DNA of 64,000 nt from assembly GCA_965116215.1 (NCBI GenBank), contig OZ220494.1, positions 248,001 through 312,000 of the forward strand, written 5' to 3'. The notes beneath the pieces are model-generated. The model worked only from the letters and a program-made list of their open reading frames with translations, did no database searches and was not told the origin of the DNA. The stretch comes from CBDBKL01 sp965116215 (lineage in GTDB: Bacteria > Bdellovibrionota > Bdellovibrionia > Bdellovibrionales > JAKFYE01). Each line of letters begins with the position of its first letter. The first letter of the stretch is position 1. Below are positions 8,710-18,155 of this stretch, piece by piece. The translations under genes and the position numbers were made by a program.

Positions 8710-9606
8710 TGTCTAGTTCCTCTTTAAAAGGTTCTGTTTATTTCAACTCAATGACTATATTGCTCATACCATTATTGATCAGATGTTTAAAGGTATAAGA
8801 TGTCTGAGTGAGAAAATTTTATTTGATTCACTGATTTTATTTATTCAATTGGAGAGGACCGAGTCAGTGAGAGTGAATGGATTGCGCTCAGTTGTATCTC
8901 ATATTTTCCCCTGTCTTTCTATACATTAAGAATCATTTGTGGAACAAAAGAGGCAAGGAGTGTGTTTTGTTCTCTAGCCAAGCCTTTTAGCCTGCGTTGG
9001 AAAAAGGCTTTTGTTTTTCTCTTAAAGCGAGTTTTTCAAAGCGCAGGGCGTATTCGGAGAGATCGTTTATTCTATACTTGATTGTATCGAGTATTATCTA
9101 GCCAAGGCTTTTAGGCTTCGCCACGAGCCTGCGGCCTTTGAAGATGTTTGAGCTTTAAGGGGAAGATAAAAGTCTTTTTCCTATAGAAGGGCGTATTTGC
9201 AGAAAGACAGTTTGTTCTCTGCTTGGCTGTATCGAGCATTATTATCTAGCCAAGCCTATTACTTAAAGATAGCCTGCATTGTCTTTTCTGTGCTGTGAAT
9301 GGATTTGTAGGTGAGCTGAGGTCAATTTAAGTCACTGGGAAAAATATTTCATGAGATTTGTCAAAGAAATGAAGGATAGATTTCATTAGACCTGGCATAA
9401 GATTTGCTCCTCCATAAGAGAAAGGGCTATCAGCTCAGAGTGGCTACAGGATAGGTGTCTTCTTTTTCTGGTCGTATCTGTTGTTTAGAAATAGTCTGTG
9501 TTGATTTTTCTCTGCTGAATGGACTTGGTCGATAAGATGAGTTCAATTTAAGTCATTGGGAGAAATATTTCATAAGGTTTTACAAAAGAGTGGAGGATAG
9601 TTTTTT
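8710..9606. repeat. Gene-free stretch: dispersed palindromic element (R4, about 8985-9260) and a ~115 bp direct repeat (9271-9389 / 9488-9606)
   Basis: R4 has the arm GGAAAAAGGCTTTTGTTTTTC near 8998 with its near-complement ending near 9180, and the usual core between. The second feature is an imperfect direct repeat: both copies run through GTCAATTTAAGTCA(C/T)TGGGA(A/G)AAATATTTCAT to a GGATAG near the end. Copy two is the immediate leader of the metalloprotease gene at 9607; copy one leads into no gene and is probably the orphaned leader of a lost paralogue. Confidence 0.65.
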
Positions 9607-10956
9607 ATGTTCAATAGGGAGAAAAAATGTTTTGTAGGATATTATTTGTTTGTTCCCTTTCTTATGTTATCCGCCTCTACTCTAGAATTATCTTTCGCCT
9701 CTGTTAAAGAGAATTCTAAAAATAAAGAAAACTCTAAGTATAAAGAACAATTTAAAAAAGCATCTTTTTGTGGTGGAGCTATTGTACCAGACGATATGCC
9801 TTTTCGTATTGAGGCGAAATCTGTCAGTTCACACCAATCAAAGTCTGTGGTTTTAAAGAAGGCCTCACAAGATAAAATACATGTGATTGATATTGCATTT
9901 ATTTATTCTAGCTTGATTTCTAATAGAAAACAGTTGAAGAAAAACGTCAGGGCTTCTGTTTTAAAAGCGAATGTGATTTTTGTTCGCTCTAATGTCAATG
10001 CAAAGCTTAGGGTCGTGGCTATTCAGCCAGATCATAAATACAATATTTCTATTAACAGGAACCTTGCCTTAGCCAGTTCTCAAATGATCGATATTTTGCC
10101 AGCAGTACGATCAGAATATGGAGCAGATCTTGTTTATGCCGTATCAGCTGAAAAAGATCCAAGGGCCTGTGCTCGAGCCTACTTAAGGGTTAAAGGTACA
10201 AGTAAGGCATATGCGGCTGAAGAATTAGCTGCTGGTGGTATTTGGAATGGATTTGATGATGAAGGGTGCCTTGGTGATAATTTTATTTTAGCCCATGAAG
10301 TGGGGCATAACCTGGGTCTAAAACACACTGAGCGAGATCGATATACTGGCTTTGTTTCATTTGGTCAAGGATACTATGGAATGAATAAAGATAATAAGGA
10401 TTACGGTACGGTGATGGCAGGTAAAGGTTATCTATTTCACCGCTTTAGTACGAATCTAGCATATAAGGGAGTAAAAGTGGGTTCCAGTGAAGCGAACGCC
10501 TCAGAGGCGTTGCTCTACACAATTGAAGAGGCTTCAAACTATGCTGAAACGAAAGTCAAAGACTCTGTGTTTGATTATGAATGCTCTGAAAGTGAGTATA
10601 ATGTCTGTCTTCAAAGCGCAAGGTTTCACGTTGAGGTTCAGGTGTTTTATAAAAACTCCTCTGGAGATCAAGTGAGTCAAAAAGCAAGGGTTAAAAAAGC
10701 TCTGCTTAATAGCACTAATAAAACTTCTTCTCTGTTTTATTTCTTTTCTGAAAGCAACCCTGAGCTGTTAGTGAAAGTCATTGATGGCTGTGACGTTAAC
10801 GGGAAGTACTGGGTGTTTGGCTCAGCTGGAACAGATCTTGATTATTCCGTTTTTGTGACAGACAATGCTACTGGTATTAGACGGCCTTACCATAGAAATA
10901 GCACAAACCCTTTAATCAATGATGCCAGTGCCTTTCCCTGTAGTGTAAGTCGATAG
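9607..10956 (+). CDS. Secreted reprolysin-like (M12B-type) metalloprotease with C-terminal domain, paralogue 1
   Basis: A 449-residue exported zinc protease. It opens with a basic signal sequence and hydrophobic core (residues about 8-31), then a propeptide-like lysine-rich stretch. The metzincin domain begins near IHVIDIAFIYSS (about 96) and carries the zinc motif HEVGHNLGLKH (H230, E231, H234, H240) and a Met-turn at TVMAG (M270), as in bacterial Reprolysin_4 proteins. From about 320 a second domain starts at YECSESEYNVCLQ and runs to the end, with SLFYFFSESNPELLVKVIDGC and YWVFGSAGTDLDYSVFVTD as hallmarks; this domain occurs alone elsewhere in the window. GGAGGATAG precedes the ATG. First of three tandem paralogues; substrate unknown. 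Confidence 0.88.
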   Translation: MFNREKKCFVGYYLFVPFLMLSASTLELSFASVKENSKNKENSKYKEQFKKASFCGGAIVPDDMPFRIEAKSVSSHQSKSVVLKKASQDKIHVIDIAFIYSSLISNRKQLKKNVRASVLKANVIFVRSNVNAKLRVVAIQPDHKYNISINRNLALASSQMIDILPAVRSEYGADLVYAVSAEKDPRACARAYLRVKGTSKAYAAEELAAGGIWNGFDDEGCLGDNFILAHEVGHNLGLKHTERDRYTGFVSFGQGYYGMNKDNKDYGTVMAGKGYLFHRFSTNLAYKGVKVGSSEANASEALLYTIEEASNYAETKVKDSVFDYECSESEYNVCLQSARFHVEVQVFYKNSSGDQVSQKARVKKALLNSTNKTSSLFYFFSESNPELLVKVIDGCDVNGKYWVFGSAGTDLDYSVFVTDNATGIRRPYHRNSTNPLINDASAFPCSVSR

Positions 10957-10987
10957 GAAAAAAGAAAGGTGTATAACTAAAAATCCT

Positions 10988-11010
10988 GAGATGAAATACC
11001 ATTTCATCTC
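10988..11010 (+). terminator. Perfect 10-bp hairpin after metalloprotease 1
   Basis: GAGATGAAAT-ACC-ATTTCATCTC forms a perfect stem 31 bp after the stop codon. No U-run follows directly, so it may protect the mRNA 3' end rather than terminate. The matching spot after paralogue 2 (about 12730-12752) keeps the right arm but has a decayed left arm. Confidence 0.45.
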
Positions 11011-11212
11011 GATGCTGAGTTTCTTGAACAGACAAAATACTTGTTGTTCACAATCATTACAGTGATTGATTCTCTATAAAATCAACTAAGGGCGTCATGA
11101 ACTTCTTTTTCTGACATTATACTATCGTTATTTCTAGACTTGTTTTTATCTCGATAGATTTGAGTTAAAATTTCTTTTTAATGCGTAAGGTTTAATAAAA
11201 ATGTTGCTTAAA

Positions 11213-11389
11213 ATATACTGAATACTGAATACTGAATACTGAATACTGAATACTGAATACTGAATACTGAATACTGAATACTGAATACTGAATACTGAAT
11301 ACTGAATACTGAATACTGAATACTGAATACTGAATACTGAATACTGAATACTGAATACTGAATACTGAATACTGAATACTGAATACTGA
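11213..11389. repeat. 7-bp tandem repeat, unit AATACTG, about 25 copies
   Basis: Perfect copies of AATACTG abut the ribosome-binding site (GAAGG at 11388-11392) of the second metalloprotease. The forward strand has TGA in every frame within 21 bp, so the array is not translated forward; the long frame on the opposite strand is a by-product of a 7-bp unit. Position points to a promoter or leader role. Confidence 0.95.
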
Positions 11390-11391
11390 AG

Positions 11392-12699
11392 GTGTATGCT
11401 TTGGGGAAGGTATTAAATATAAGTTTTTCTCTGCTTTTTAATTTTTCTCTTGTTTTATTCTTTGGGCAAAAAACTTTTGCACAAGAGAGTTTACCCAATA
11501 TTCCTCTTTGTGCTGTAGGAAGTGAGGCTGATAAGGCCGCCCACACAATGCAATCCTCATTTCATCAAAAGACATCACAGCCAGTGGTTTTAAAGCAGGC
11601 ATCGCAAGAGAAAATACATGTGATTGATATAGCCTTTATTTACTCCAGCTCTTTTTCTAATAGAGAAAAGTTAATGAAGAATATAAGAACTGCTGTATTA
11701 AGGGCAAATAGGATCTTTGCTCGCTCAAATGTGAATGCAAAGCTCAGAACAGTGGCTGTTCAGCCAGATTATAAATATAATATCTCACTTATTGAAGTGG
11801 GGTTATACAAAGCCCTTCGCCTAATGAAAGATATCTTATCAGATGTGAGATCAGATTACGGAGCAGATCTTCTTTATGCTCTAACAGATAGAGTATCATA
11901 CTGTGGTTTAGCTTTTGTTAGAGTTACAAATCAAAGTCAAGTATCGGCAGCTCAAAATGCTGTAGGTGGTATTTATTATGAAGGTGATTATGGGGACTCT
12001 TTCTGTCTAGGTAAAAGTAGAACGTTAGCTCACGAAGTTGGGCATAACTTGGGATTGACACATAATAGAGAAAAGGGCCTTGGTAATCCCTTTGTTTCTT
12101 ACGGGAGAGGTTATAAAAACAAGAATATCGATGATAAAGACTATGTAACTGTTATGGGGGTGTCTTCGGGTTACCTTAATCGTGTTGATCGTTTTAGCAT
12201 TGACTCTTCTGATAAAGGTTTACAAGTGGGCTCAAGTGAAGCTAATGCCTCAAAGGCATTGCTCTATACCATTGAAGATGCTTCAAACTATGCTGAAACA
12301 AAAGTTAAAGAACCTGCGCCTCATTATCAGTGTTCTGAAAGTGAATATAGCGTCTGTCTTCAAGGGGCAAGGTTTCAAGTTGAAACCCAGGTGTTTTACA
12401 AAAACTCTTCTGGAGATCAAATGAATCAAAAGGCAAGGGTTAAAAAAGCTCTGCTCAACGGAGTGAATAAAACCTCCTCACTGTTTTATTTCTTTTCTGA
12501 AAGCAGCCCTGAGCTGTTAGTCAAAGTGATTGATGGTTGTGGCGTTAACGGCAAGTACTGGGTTTTTAGCTCAGTTGGAACAGATCTTGATTATTCTGTT
12601 TTTGTGACAGATAATGCTACTGGTATTAGACGGCCTTACCATAGAAATAGCACAAACCCTTTAATTGATGATACTAGTGCCTTTCCCTGTCATCCGTAG
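11392..12699 (+). CDS. Secreted reprolysin-like metalloprotease, paralogue 2
   Basis: Same layout as paralogue 1: signal peptide ending near FAQ-ESLPN (about residue 31), short propeptide, metzincin domain with HEVGHNLGLTH and Met-turn TVMGVS, and the C-terminal domain from YQCSESEYSVCLQ to the end. Frame opens at GTG 11392, but TTG at 11401 is the better start: GAAGG sits five bases before it and it aligns with the ATG of the other paralogues. The 5' end lies directly against the AATACTG array, so slippage would change the promoter spacing or leader of this gene. It shares 3' flanking sequence with paralogue 1, showing that the tandem copy included the downstream region. Confidence 0.87.
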   Translation: MYALGKVLNISFSLLFNFSLVLFFGQKTFAQESLPNIPLCAVGSEADKAAHTMQSSFHQKTSQPVVLKQASQEKIHVIDIAFIYSSSFSNREKLMKNIRTAVLRANRIFARSNVNAKLRTVAVQPDYKYNISLIEVGLYKALRLMKDILSDVRSDYGADLLYALTDRVSYCGLAFVRVTNQSQVSAAQNAVGGIYYEGDYGDSFCLGKSRTLAHEVGHNLGLTHNREKGLGNPFVSYGRGYKNKNIDDKDYVTVMGVSSGYLNRVDRFSIDSSDKGLQVGSSEANASKALLYTIEDASNYAETKVKEPAPHYQCSESEYSVCLQGARFQVETQVFYKNSSGDQMNQKARVKKALLNGVNKTSSLFYFFSESSPELLVKVIDGCGVNGKYWVFSSVGTDLDYSVFVTDNATGIRRPYHRNSTNPLIDDTSAFPCHP

Positions 12700-13006
12700 A
12701 AAAAAGAAAATATATACACTAAGAATCCTTAGATAAAATTTCATTTCATCTCGATGCTGAATTTTTTAAACAGATAAAATACTTGCTGTTCACAATGGTT
12801 CAGTGAGTTGATTCTCTATAAAATCAACTAAAAGCCCCATGAACTTATTTTTTACGATTTTATATACAACTATTTCTATTATTTTTTAGGCCTGTTTTTA
12901 AATCAATAGAGTTGAGATCATTTTTTTGATTAAGACTCTCTGACATATTTTAAGGAATGAGTCAGTTTTAATAAAAATATTCTTTAAAACATGTTGAATA
13001 TTAAAG

Positions 13007-13115
13007 GTGTATGCTTTTGTGAGGATATTAAATATAAGTTTTTCTCTGCTCTTTAGTTTTCTTTAAGTTTATGTTTTTACCAGAGAGTTTTTGGATAAGA
13101 TTAGCACAAGAGTGA
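13007..13115 (+). pseudogene. Remnant of a metalloprotease gene 5' end
   Basis: The sequence GGTGTATGCTTTTGTGAGGATATTAAATATAAGTTTTTCTCTGC resembles the start of paralogue 2 (11391 onward) base for base with small changes, then an in-frame stop and decay follow through a GCACAAGAG-like signal-peptide end near 13105. Only about 110 bp remain. It marks an extra paralogue lost from the tandem array, or a shifted recombination endpoint. Confidence 0.65.
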
Positions 13116-13248
13116 CTAAAGAGTTGAATTGAAGTTTTTATAAAAAGGCGGCTTAAAAGCCTGGTTAAGTTGACTTTTATAAGGAGTGCGCTTAAATAAT
13201 TATTTCTGACAGCACAAGAAATATTGATGTTATAAAATAGTGTATTGT

Positions 13249-14187
13249 ATGAAGATATTAAAAATATGTGTTCCTTTGTTGTTTAGTTTTTTTGTCGTTT
13301 TGTTTTTTCAGCAGAAAGTTTTTGCACAAGAGCGATTACCAAATATTCCCCTCTGTGCTACAGAAAGGGGATCCCATCGACATGCGTATTTAACACAGGC
13401 GTTACATACACAGTCACCAAAGCCTATACTTGCAAAGCAGGCCTCTCAAGATAAAATACATGTGATTGATATTGCATTTATTTATTCAGGCTCAATTTTT
13501 AATACAGTAAGATTGATGAGGCATGTAATAGCCGCTGTTCTAAAGGCCAATGTGATTTTTGCTCTCTCTAATGTGAATGCTAGGCTTAGAACAGTTGCTG
13601 TTCAGCCAGATCATAAATACAATATATCACTTAAAAAAGTAGGGCTACTTTCAGCAATTGACTTAATGAACAATATATTACCAGATGTAAGATCAGATTA
13701 CGGAGCAGATCTTCTCTATGCTCTAACAAATAAACCAGACTCAGAGGCGTGTGGGAGAGCCTCTATTAGAAGTCCATGGCATAATAAGAGATTTGCAGCT
13801 CAAAAAATAGCTACTGGTGCTATTTTTTATGGAGGTGATAATAGTCAATTTTCCTGCTTAGGTGACAATTATATTTTAGTTCATGAAGTGGGTCATAATT
13901 TAGGCCTTGTACATGAGATAGAAAATGATTCTAGTATCCCCTTTCTCTCCTATGGTAGAGGTTATAAAGGTAAGAATACCAAAAATCAAAGAGACTATGT
14001 GACTGTTATGGGGGGGAAGTCTGGTTTAAGTAGATGGAATCGCTTTAGCAGTGAATCTCTTCAGTACGGCCTACAGATGGGTTCGAGCCAAGCTAATGCA
14101 GCAAAGGCTTTGCTTTATACGATTGAGGATGCTTCAAACTACGCCCCCACTAAAGTCAAAGATCCTGCACGAAACAGTCATCTTTAG
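13249..14187 (+). CDS. Secreted reprolysin-like metalloprotease, paralogue 3, lacking the C-terminal domain
   Basis: 312 residues from the ATG at 13249 (a GTG nine bases earlier is in frame). It has the signal peptide (ending near FAQ-ERLPN), the metzincin domain with HEVGHNLGLVH and a Met-turn TVMGGK, and stops just after YAPTKVKDPA, exactly where the other members continue into their C-terminal domain. The end NSHL and stop look like a deletion or frameshift boundary rather than the family's natural end. The catalytic residues are intact, so the enzyme may still be active if the C-terminal domain is only for export or binding. Confidence 0.82.
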   Translation: MKILKICVPLLFSFFVVLFFQQKVFAQERLPNIPLCATERGSHRHAYLTQALHTQSPKPILAKQASQDKIHVIDIAFIYSGSIFNTVRLMRHVIAAVLKANVIFALSNVNARLRTVAVQPDHKYNISLKKVGLLSAIDLMNNILPDVRSDYGADLLYALTNKPDSEACGRASIRSPWHNKRFAAQKIATGAIFYGGDNSQFSCLGDNYILVHEVGHNLGLVHEIENDSSIPFLSYGRGYKGKNTKNQRDYVTVMGGKSGLSRWNRFSSESLQYGLQMGSSQANAAKALLYTIEDASNYAPTKVKDPARNSHL

Positions 14188-14265
14188 AATCCATTAGTTA
14201 TCAATCATTCATATATCTTAACAAAGCAGGTTTTCTATTTTATTCTCCTTTAAGGGAGTATTTAT

Positions 14266-15117
14266 ATGATAAAATTTTTGTGTAACTTTTTTTTCCTGAT
14301 TAAAAAATGTATTTTATTTCCTATTTTATTTATTCCTATGATTTCCCATGCTGCTAAAAATGCTGTTGTTATTGTGGAATCAGCCATTGTTTATTCAAAA
14401 GCTAGTTTTGATTCGCCACCTATTGGAACTCTTGAACTCAATGAAAAAGTACGAGTATCAAATCAAACTCATGGTCCTTTCTATAAAGTTAAATCAAAAG
14501 GGGGTCTTTTAGGCTATATCTCTGATGTCGATGTTAAAGTTGAAGGCGTTGCTCATCCTTCAGAAAAATCTGGATGGAATGAAGATGGTAAAAGTAATGA
14601 AACTCCATTTCCTCTTCGATTATTTGTTGGTCCAGTTGTGAGTATAACTAAATACGAAGAGAAAGTACGTGGTCAGGAATACAATAACAATGTCATGATG
14701 TGGGGGTTACGTATGAGTGGTCCTCTTAAAATATTTAAAGGTAGTCCCCTAATGTTTGATGGTGTAGCACTTATTCACCTGAGTGTTCCTAAATATTATA
14801 ATAAACTATCTACATCAAAATTAAATTCAAAAGGATGCTTTACTATTACTAACCTCTCTATGAAGTGGCCCGTTATGGTCTTTTCAGATTTAAAAGGTCT
14901 TGTTACATTTCAGTTTGGTGGGCTTATTGCATACTCTCATTTTAGTGGCTTACAACCGGTGTCTTTGCCTGTTAGAGAATTACGAGCGGGAATTCTCTTG
15001 GGGGTAGAGGTCTCTCGGCTCCTGATGAAAAATATCCTTCTGTCCATTAACCCTAGATACTATATAGAAAGATCAAAATATTTAAGTTTTGAACTGGCTT
15101 TGCAGTATGGATTTTAA
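14266..15117 (+). CDS. Exported protein with bacterial SH3-like domain and probable beta-barrel or beta-rich C-terminus
   Basis: 283 residues. Residues 1-29 form a signal peptide ending at SHA-AKN. An SH3b-like domain follows (about 30-80): AVVIVESAIVYSKASFD, then LELNEKVRVSNQTHGPFYKVKSKGGLLGYISDVDV, a classic pattern in cell-envelope proteins. From about 107 the sequence alternates in the manner of beta strands (FPLRLFVGPVVSITKYEEKV, LRAGILLGVEVSRLL) and ends in an aromatic residue (LQYGF), typical of outer-membrane proteins. It follows the protease array in the same direction with a GGGAG site before the ATG. Function not known. Confidence 0.65.
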   Translation: MIKFLCNFFFLIKKCILFPILFIPMISHAAKNAVVIVESAIVYSKASFDSPPIGTLELNEKVRVSNQTHGPFYKVKSKGGLLGYISDVDVKVEGVAHPSEKSGWNEDGKSNETPFPLRLFVGPVVSITKYEEKVRGQEYNNNVMMWGLRMSGPLKIFKGSPLMFDGVALIHLSVPKYYNKLSTSKLNSKGCFTITNLSMKWPVMVFSDLKGLVTFQFGGLIAYSHFSGLQPVSLPVRELRAGILLGVEVSRLLMKNILLSINPRYYIERSKYLSFELALQYGF

Positions 15118-15582
15118 CTAGAGCTTGTTGATTGTCAGTTTCTGTTAACTTATGGTCAGGATCAGACCCATTTGCAATATAGATTTCAATGAGAGTATAT
15201 ATAAACATCATTCCTCATTTAGTCAGGATGTGATGAATACATGTTCAATACTCAACATTATCTTGGTTCATCCCTGTTGACCTACAACATTCTATACAGC
15301 GCATGTCTTATTAAAAGGTGGATGGTGACGAGATGAGAAGCCCTTTTCTGACCACTGACTGTTAAAAAGAGAACATGTATATAAAAATAAATTATTTCAG
15401 GAAGTTAACTATATACCTTTTTACCTTCATAGGGTTTTGTCAAAAATTGGCATTCATCTGTCAATAAAATGATCTTAAAAGACTTTCTAAAAATCAAATA
15501 ATATCAAATAGTTATAAGTCATTCCTCGAATGCCTCTGGTGTCAGTATTGCGATATATCAAAGTCATTGGAGGAGAGTTATT
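15118..15582. other. Intergenic, no feature recognised
   Basis: 465 bp of AT-rich sequence between two exported-protein genes. No open frame with protein character, no strong hairpin and no repeat family member was seen. GGAGGAGAG at 15570 is the ribosome-binding site of the following gene. Confidence 0.5.
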
Positions 15583-16203
15583 ATGAGATGGCGACTGTTT
15601 ATAATATGTCTTTTAAGTAGTGCTTTAACGACAAGTTGCGGTATACCCGTTGAGTTTGAGTCAGATTGTGGTTTTGTTCAAAACTCTAGAAATCAAAGGG
15701 TGTCTTGGGATCAGTTTCCTATTCAGCTTTATGTTCATAAAGATGTTCCGGAGTCCTATTACTCAGCTATTTCACAAGCTATGGATAGATGGATGCAGGC
15801 CACTCAGATCCATATGTTTGAACTCGTTGGTGTTTATGAGGGCTCAGGGCAAGAGCCTAAAAAGGATAATATTAATGTTATCTATAGTATGAATTCCTGG
15901 GAATCGGGTCGATCCAGAGAGCAAGCTCGTACGGTTATTTATTGGACAGGTGCCACACTTCATGAAGCAGATATTCAACTCAATGCTTCAGACCATGAAT
16001 TTGATGTTGATGGAGGTACAGTTTCTCCGCATAAAGTAGATCTTATTAGTCTCATGGTTCATGAGCTAGGGCATGTTCTTGGCTTAAAACATACTGATGA
16101 TACTCCAAGTGTTATGAACAGTTATCTAGATAGCGGTACAGATAGAAGAGATCCTAAAGTCGTAGATATAGGATCTTTAAGGTGCGAATATCCAACAGCG
16201 TAA
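15583..16203 (+). CDS. Matrixin-type (M10) zinc metalloprotease, probable lipoprotein
   Basis: The 206-residue protein has a short hydrophobic leader followed by LTTSCG (Cys20), a weak lipobox suggesting lipid anchoring. The centre contains PIQLYVHKDVPESYYSAISQAMDRW, a common N-terminal signature of bacterial matrixin-like domains, and the active site MVHELGHVLGLKHTDD (about residues 162-177) with a Met-turn SVMNSYL after it. The zinc ligands are the three histidines and the glutamate is the general base. It has no relation in length or sequence to the reprolysin-like family beside it. GGAGGAG precedes the ATG. Confidence 0.85.
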   Translation: MRWRLFIICLLSSALTTSCGIPVEFESDCGFVQNSRNQRVSWDQFPIQLYVHKDVPESYYSAISQAMDRWMQATQIHMFELVGVYEGSGQEPKKDNINVIYSMNSWESGRSREQARTVIYWTGATLHEADIQLNASDHEFDVDGGTVSPHKVDLISLMVHELGHVLGLKHTDDTPSVMNSYLDSGTDRRDPKVVDIGSLRCEYPTA

Positions 16204-16223
16204 AGAAAGAGCAGGGTACAAAA

Positions 16224-16427
16224 ATGGCAATACATAACTTAACAAGAAAAAAAATGGAACCAACTACAAAGACATCATCTCTATGGCAAAGAGAAAACCA
16301 TGTTGTTTCTTTAGAAATGGCTTTGCAACAGCTTCGTGTAACGGTTAAAAACATCCGTTTAGCTCAAAGTCGATTAGAATTTTTAATGGATGATGTTCGA
16401 GAAGTGATTGATCGACGAGGTTATTAA
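16224..16427 (+). CDS. Small hypothetical protein, 67 residues
   Basis: Begins at ATG 16224, 21 bp after the matrixin gene stop, with GAGCAGGG upstream. The product is basic at the N-terminus and helical at the end (VSLEMALQQLRVTVKNIRLAQSRLEFLMDDVREVID), probably a short coiled coil. No family recognised. Its closeness to the preceding gene suggests co-transcription. An in-frame ATG at 16182 overlaps the matrixin gene and is less likely. Confidence 0.5.
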   Translation: MAIHNLTRKKMEPTTKTSSLWQRENHVVSLEMALQQLRVTVKNIRLAQSRLEFLMDDVREVIDRRGY

Positions 16428-16579
16428 TTAATTCATGACTTATTCAAAAAGTATTTTTACTTGTGGCATTGTTCTGTGTAGAAGTTCAGAGTTAATTTGA
16501 CACTGACTGTTGTGTGGAAAAGTAGATGCCACCAGGTGACCCTTTAAGTTGCAATAACAATTTCTCTTAATAAAGTATT

Positions 16580-16909
16580 TTAATGTTTATGAGGTGTGGA
16601 CTCTAAGATTGTATTTTCTATGATATTAAAATAAGTCCGCACTAGGAGTTCAAAAGGCTCTGATGTTAACGAGTCTAAAAAGGCCAGCTTTTCATCAATA
16701 GTATTTTGAGCAATTAAATCGGTTAAGAGGTCTTGTACTTTACTAATATTTTCAGCAGTAAAAAAATCAATATCTTCAGTTGGATTTTTTAAAATGTCAG
16801 CGACCTTCTTATTGTCAAAAAGAATATGGATCCCTTTCACCGATTGGGAAAAAATATACTCAATCTCATTGAGTGTATCTTGGTCCAGTGAATTTATTCT
16901 TGTCGACAT
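16580..16909 (-). CDS. Hypothetical acidic helical protein, 109 residues
   Basis: The ATG at 16909 is preceded by GAGTGAGGTC and four bases, so it is preferred over an in-frame ATG at 16921. The sequence is acidic and mostly helical (DQDTLNEIEYIFSQSVKGI, AENISKVQDLLTDLIAQN) with no cysteine or signal peptide. It ends with TPHKH. I do not recognise the family; it stands alone between convergent and divergent neighbours. Confidence 0.55.
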   Translation of the reverse strand: MSTRINSLDQDTLNEIEYIFSQSVKGIHILFDNKKVADILKNPTEDIDFFTAENISKVQDLLTDLIAQNTIDEKLAFLDSLTSEPFELLVRTYFNIIENTILESTPHKH

Positions 16910-17176
16910 TTTTGACCTCACTCAAAAAAATATGGTTCTACACATATTGTCAGTAAAGGGATTTTCATATGGCAAGTCAAATATGTAGAGTTTGTGACAT
17001 ATATGGTCTGGTTTTTTAAAAGTGTTTTAAAAGTGAGCATATTTTTGTCTTTTATTAAAGTTATAAATAGATGGATTTTATTTTATCCATATAGCTTTAT
17101 TTACAAATGTTTTTATCTACTGAAGAGATAAATGGGGAAGTGAATTTGTAATGTTTGTTGAAAGTTCATGCATCAC

Positions 17177-17899
17177 TTAAAAGCAGTATTTCTTTCCAAA
17201 CGCTATATAATTATTCTCAACCCATCCTTCATTTCTTATATTCCAGAAAGGATGAAGTTCACTGATAATTGTATGGTGTGTTTTGGCATAGAGGTTAGGG
17301 TCTGCAACAAAAGCCGGAATTAAAGCATCTGCATAGCCTACTGTTTCATTGAGTTGGCTATTGTATAATACTGGACGGATGACATGATATCCTTCGTCGA
17401 GTCCTCCCACCATAACAACTAAGTTGTATTTTAGTAAGGCCCGAGCATCATTGCGATCAAGAATAGAAAAAAACACAGTATTATTTAAATACGATATAGC
17501 TGCAGAAACATTTCGTGAACTTTTTGGGTCTCTTATATAAAACTCTAAAGGATCTGGATCTTGGGTGACATCATCGTTTGGGTTGATACGCCATCTATAA
17601 AATCGTATCTGTAGATTTGATCTTATGTCCCAATTTGTGGGGATGTTATTCAATCGTACATTGACACGGTCATCTTGATAACCACTCATAGGGTCTGTGT
17701 AAGTCATAACACGTCCCTTAAGAGCTAGTGAAGATTGTTCGAATTGATTGCAATTTAAAAGTAAGCCTTGACTGTTTGTTCCTGGAGAAAGTGTGGTTGT
17801 AGTGACTTGACTTGAAAGTCCTCTTTGCCCTTGGAATAAGTTGCCATTAGAATGACAAGCACTTAAGATAAATGGTAGCAGGATATAAATAGCCTTCAT
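17177..17899 (-). CDS. Lipoprotein of unknown function
   Basis: 240 residues with a textbook lipobox: MKAIYILLPFILSAC places the lipidated cysteine at residue 15. A serine/threonine/glycine-rich linker follows, then a beta-rich domain with SLALKGRVMTYTDPMSGY and NLQIRFYRWR. The start has AGGGGGAGAG upstream, the same strong leader type as the subtilisin-like gene at 24273. No family recognised. Likely periplasmic side of inner or outer membrane. Confidence 0.75.
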   Translation of the reverse strand: MKAIYILLPFILSACHSNGNLFQGQRGLSSQVTTTTLSPGTNSQGLLLNCNQFEQSSLALKGRVMTYTDPMSGYQDDRVNVRLNNIPTNWDIRSNLQIRFYRWRINPNDDVTQDPDPLEFYIRDPKSSRNVSAAISYLNNTVFFSILDRNDARALLKYNLVVMVGGLDEGYHVIRPVLYNSQLNETVGYADALIPAFVADPNLYAKTHHTIISELHPFWNIRNEGWVENNYIAFGKKYCF

Positions 17900-18155
17900 G
17901 GCTCTCCCCCTATGTAAATAGTAATTAAAGCAAGATAAGTGCCGTTTTTTGCCTCTCCTATGGAATTAGTTTTATATAAGTTATATCAGCATCTTAGAAG
18001 ATAAAGTCTGTTTTCAATAAATAAGTTATAGAGATATAAATGCGACATTTTCTTCTATAGAGAGTTTTAAATATGAGTTAAGCATTTGAAATAGTAGGTT
18101 AAATATAAAAAGTGTCTGAAGTTTTGTCATTCCAATAGGTCGTAGTCATTACAGT

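Noticed and set aside
10487..10675. Short frames inside protease genes (also 12182-12424, 39576-39764, 61199-61387)
   Set aside because: They lie in another phase of the same conserved protease segment and recur in each paralogue because the DNA is conserved, not because they are genes.
11213..11389. CRISPR-like regular repeat
   Set aside because: Units of 7-8 bp are contiguous with no spacers; this is a simple tandem array. The same holds for 6381-6495, 36889-36990, 40609-40852 and 62243-62409.
11208..11546. 112-codon frame on the minus strand across the AATACTG array
   Set aside because: A 7-bp unit without a stop on that strand always gives a long repeated frame (FSIQYSV). It overlaps the real protease gene and has no start signal.
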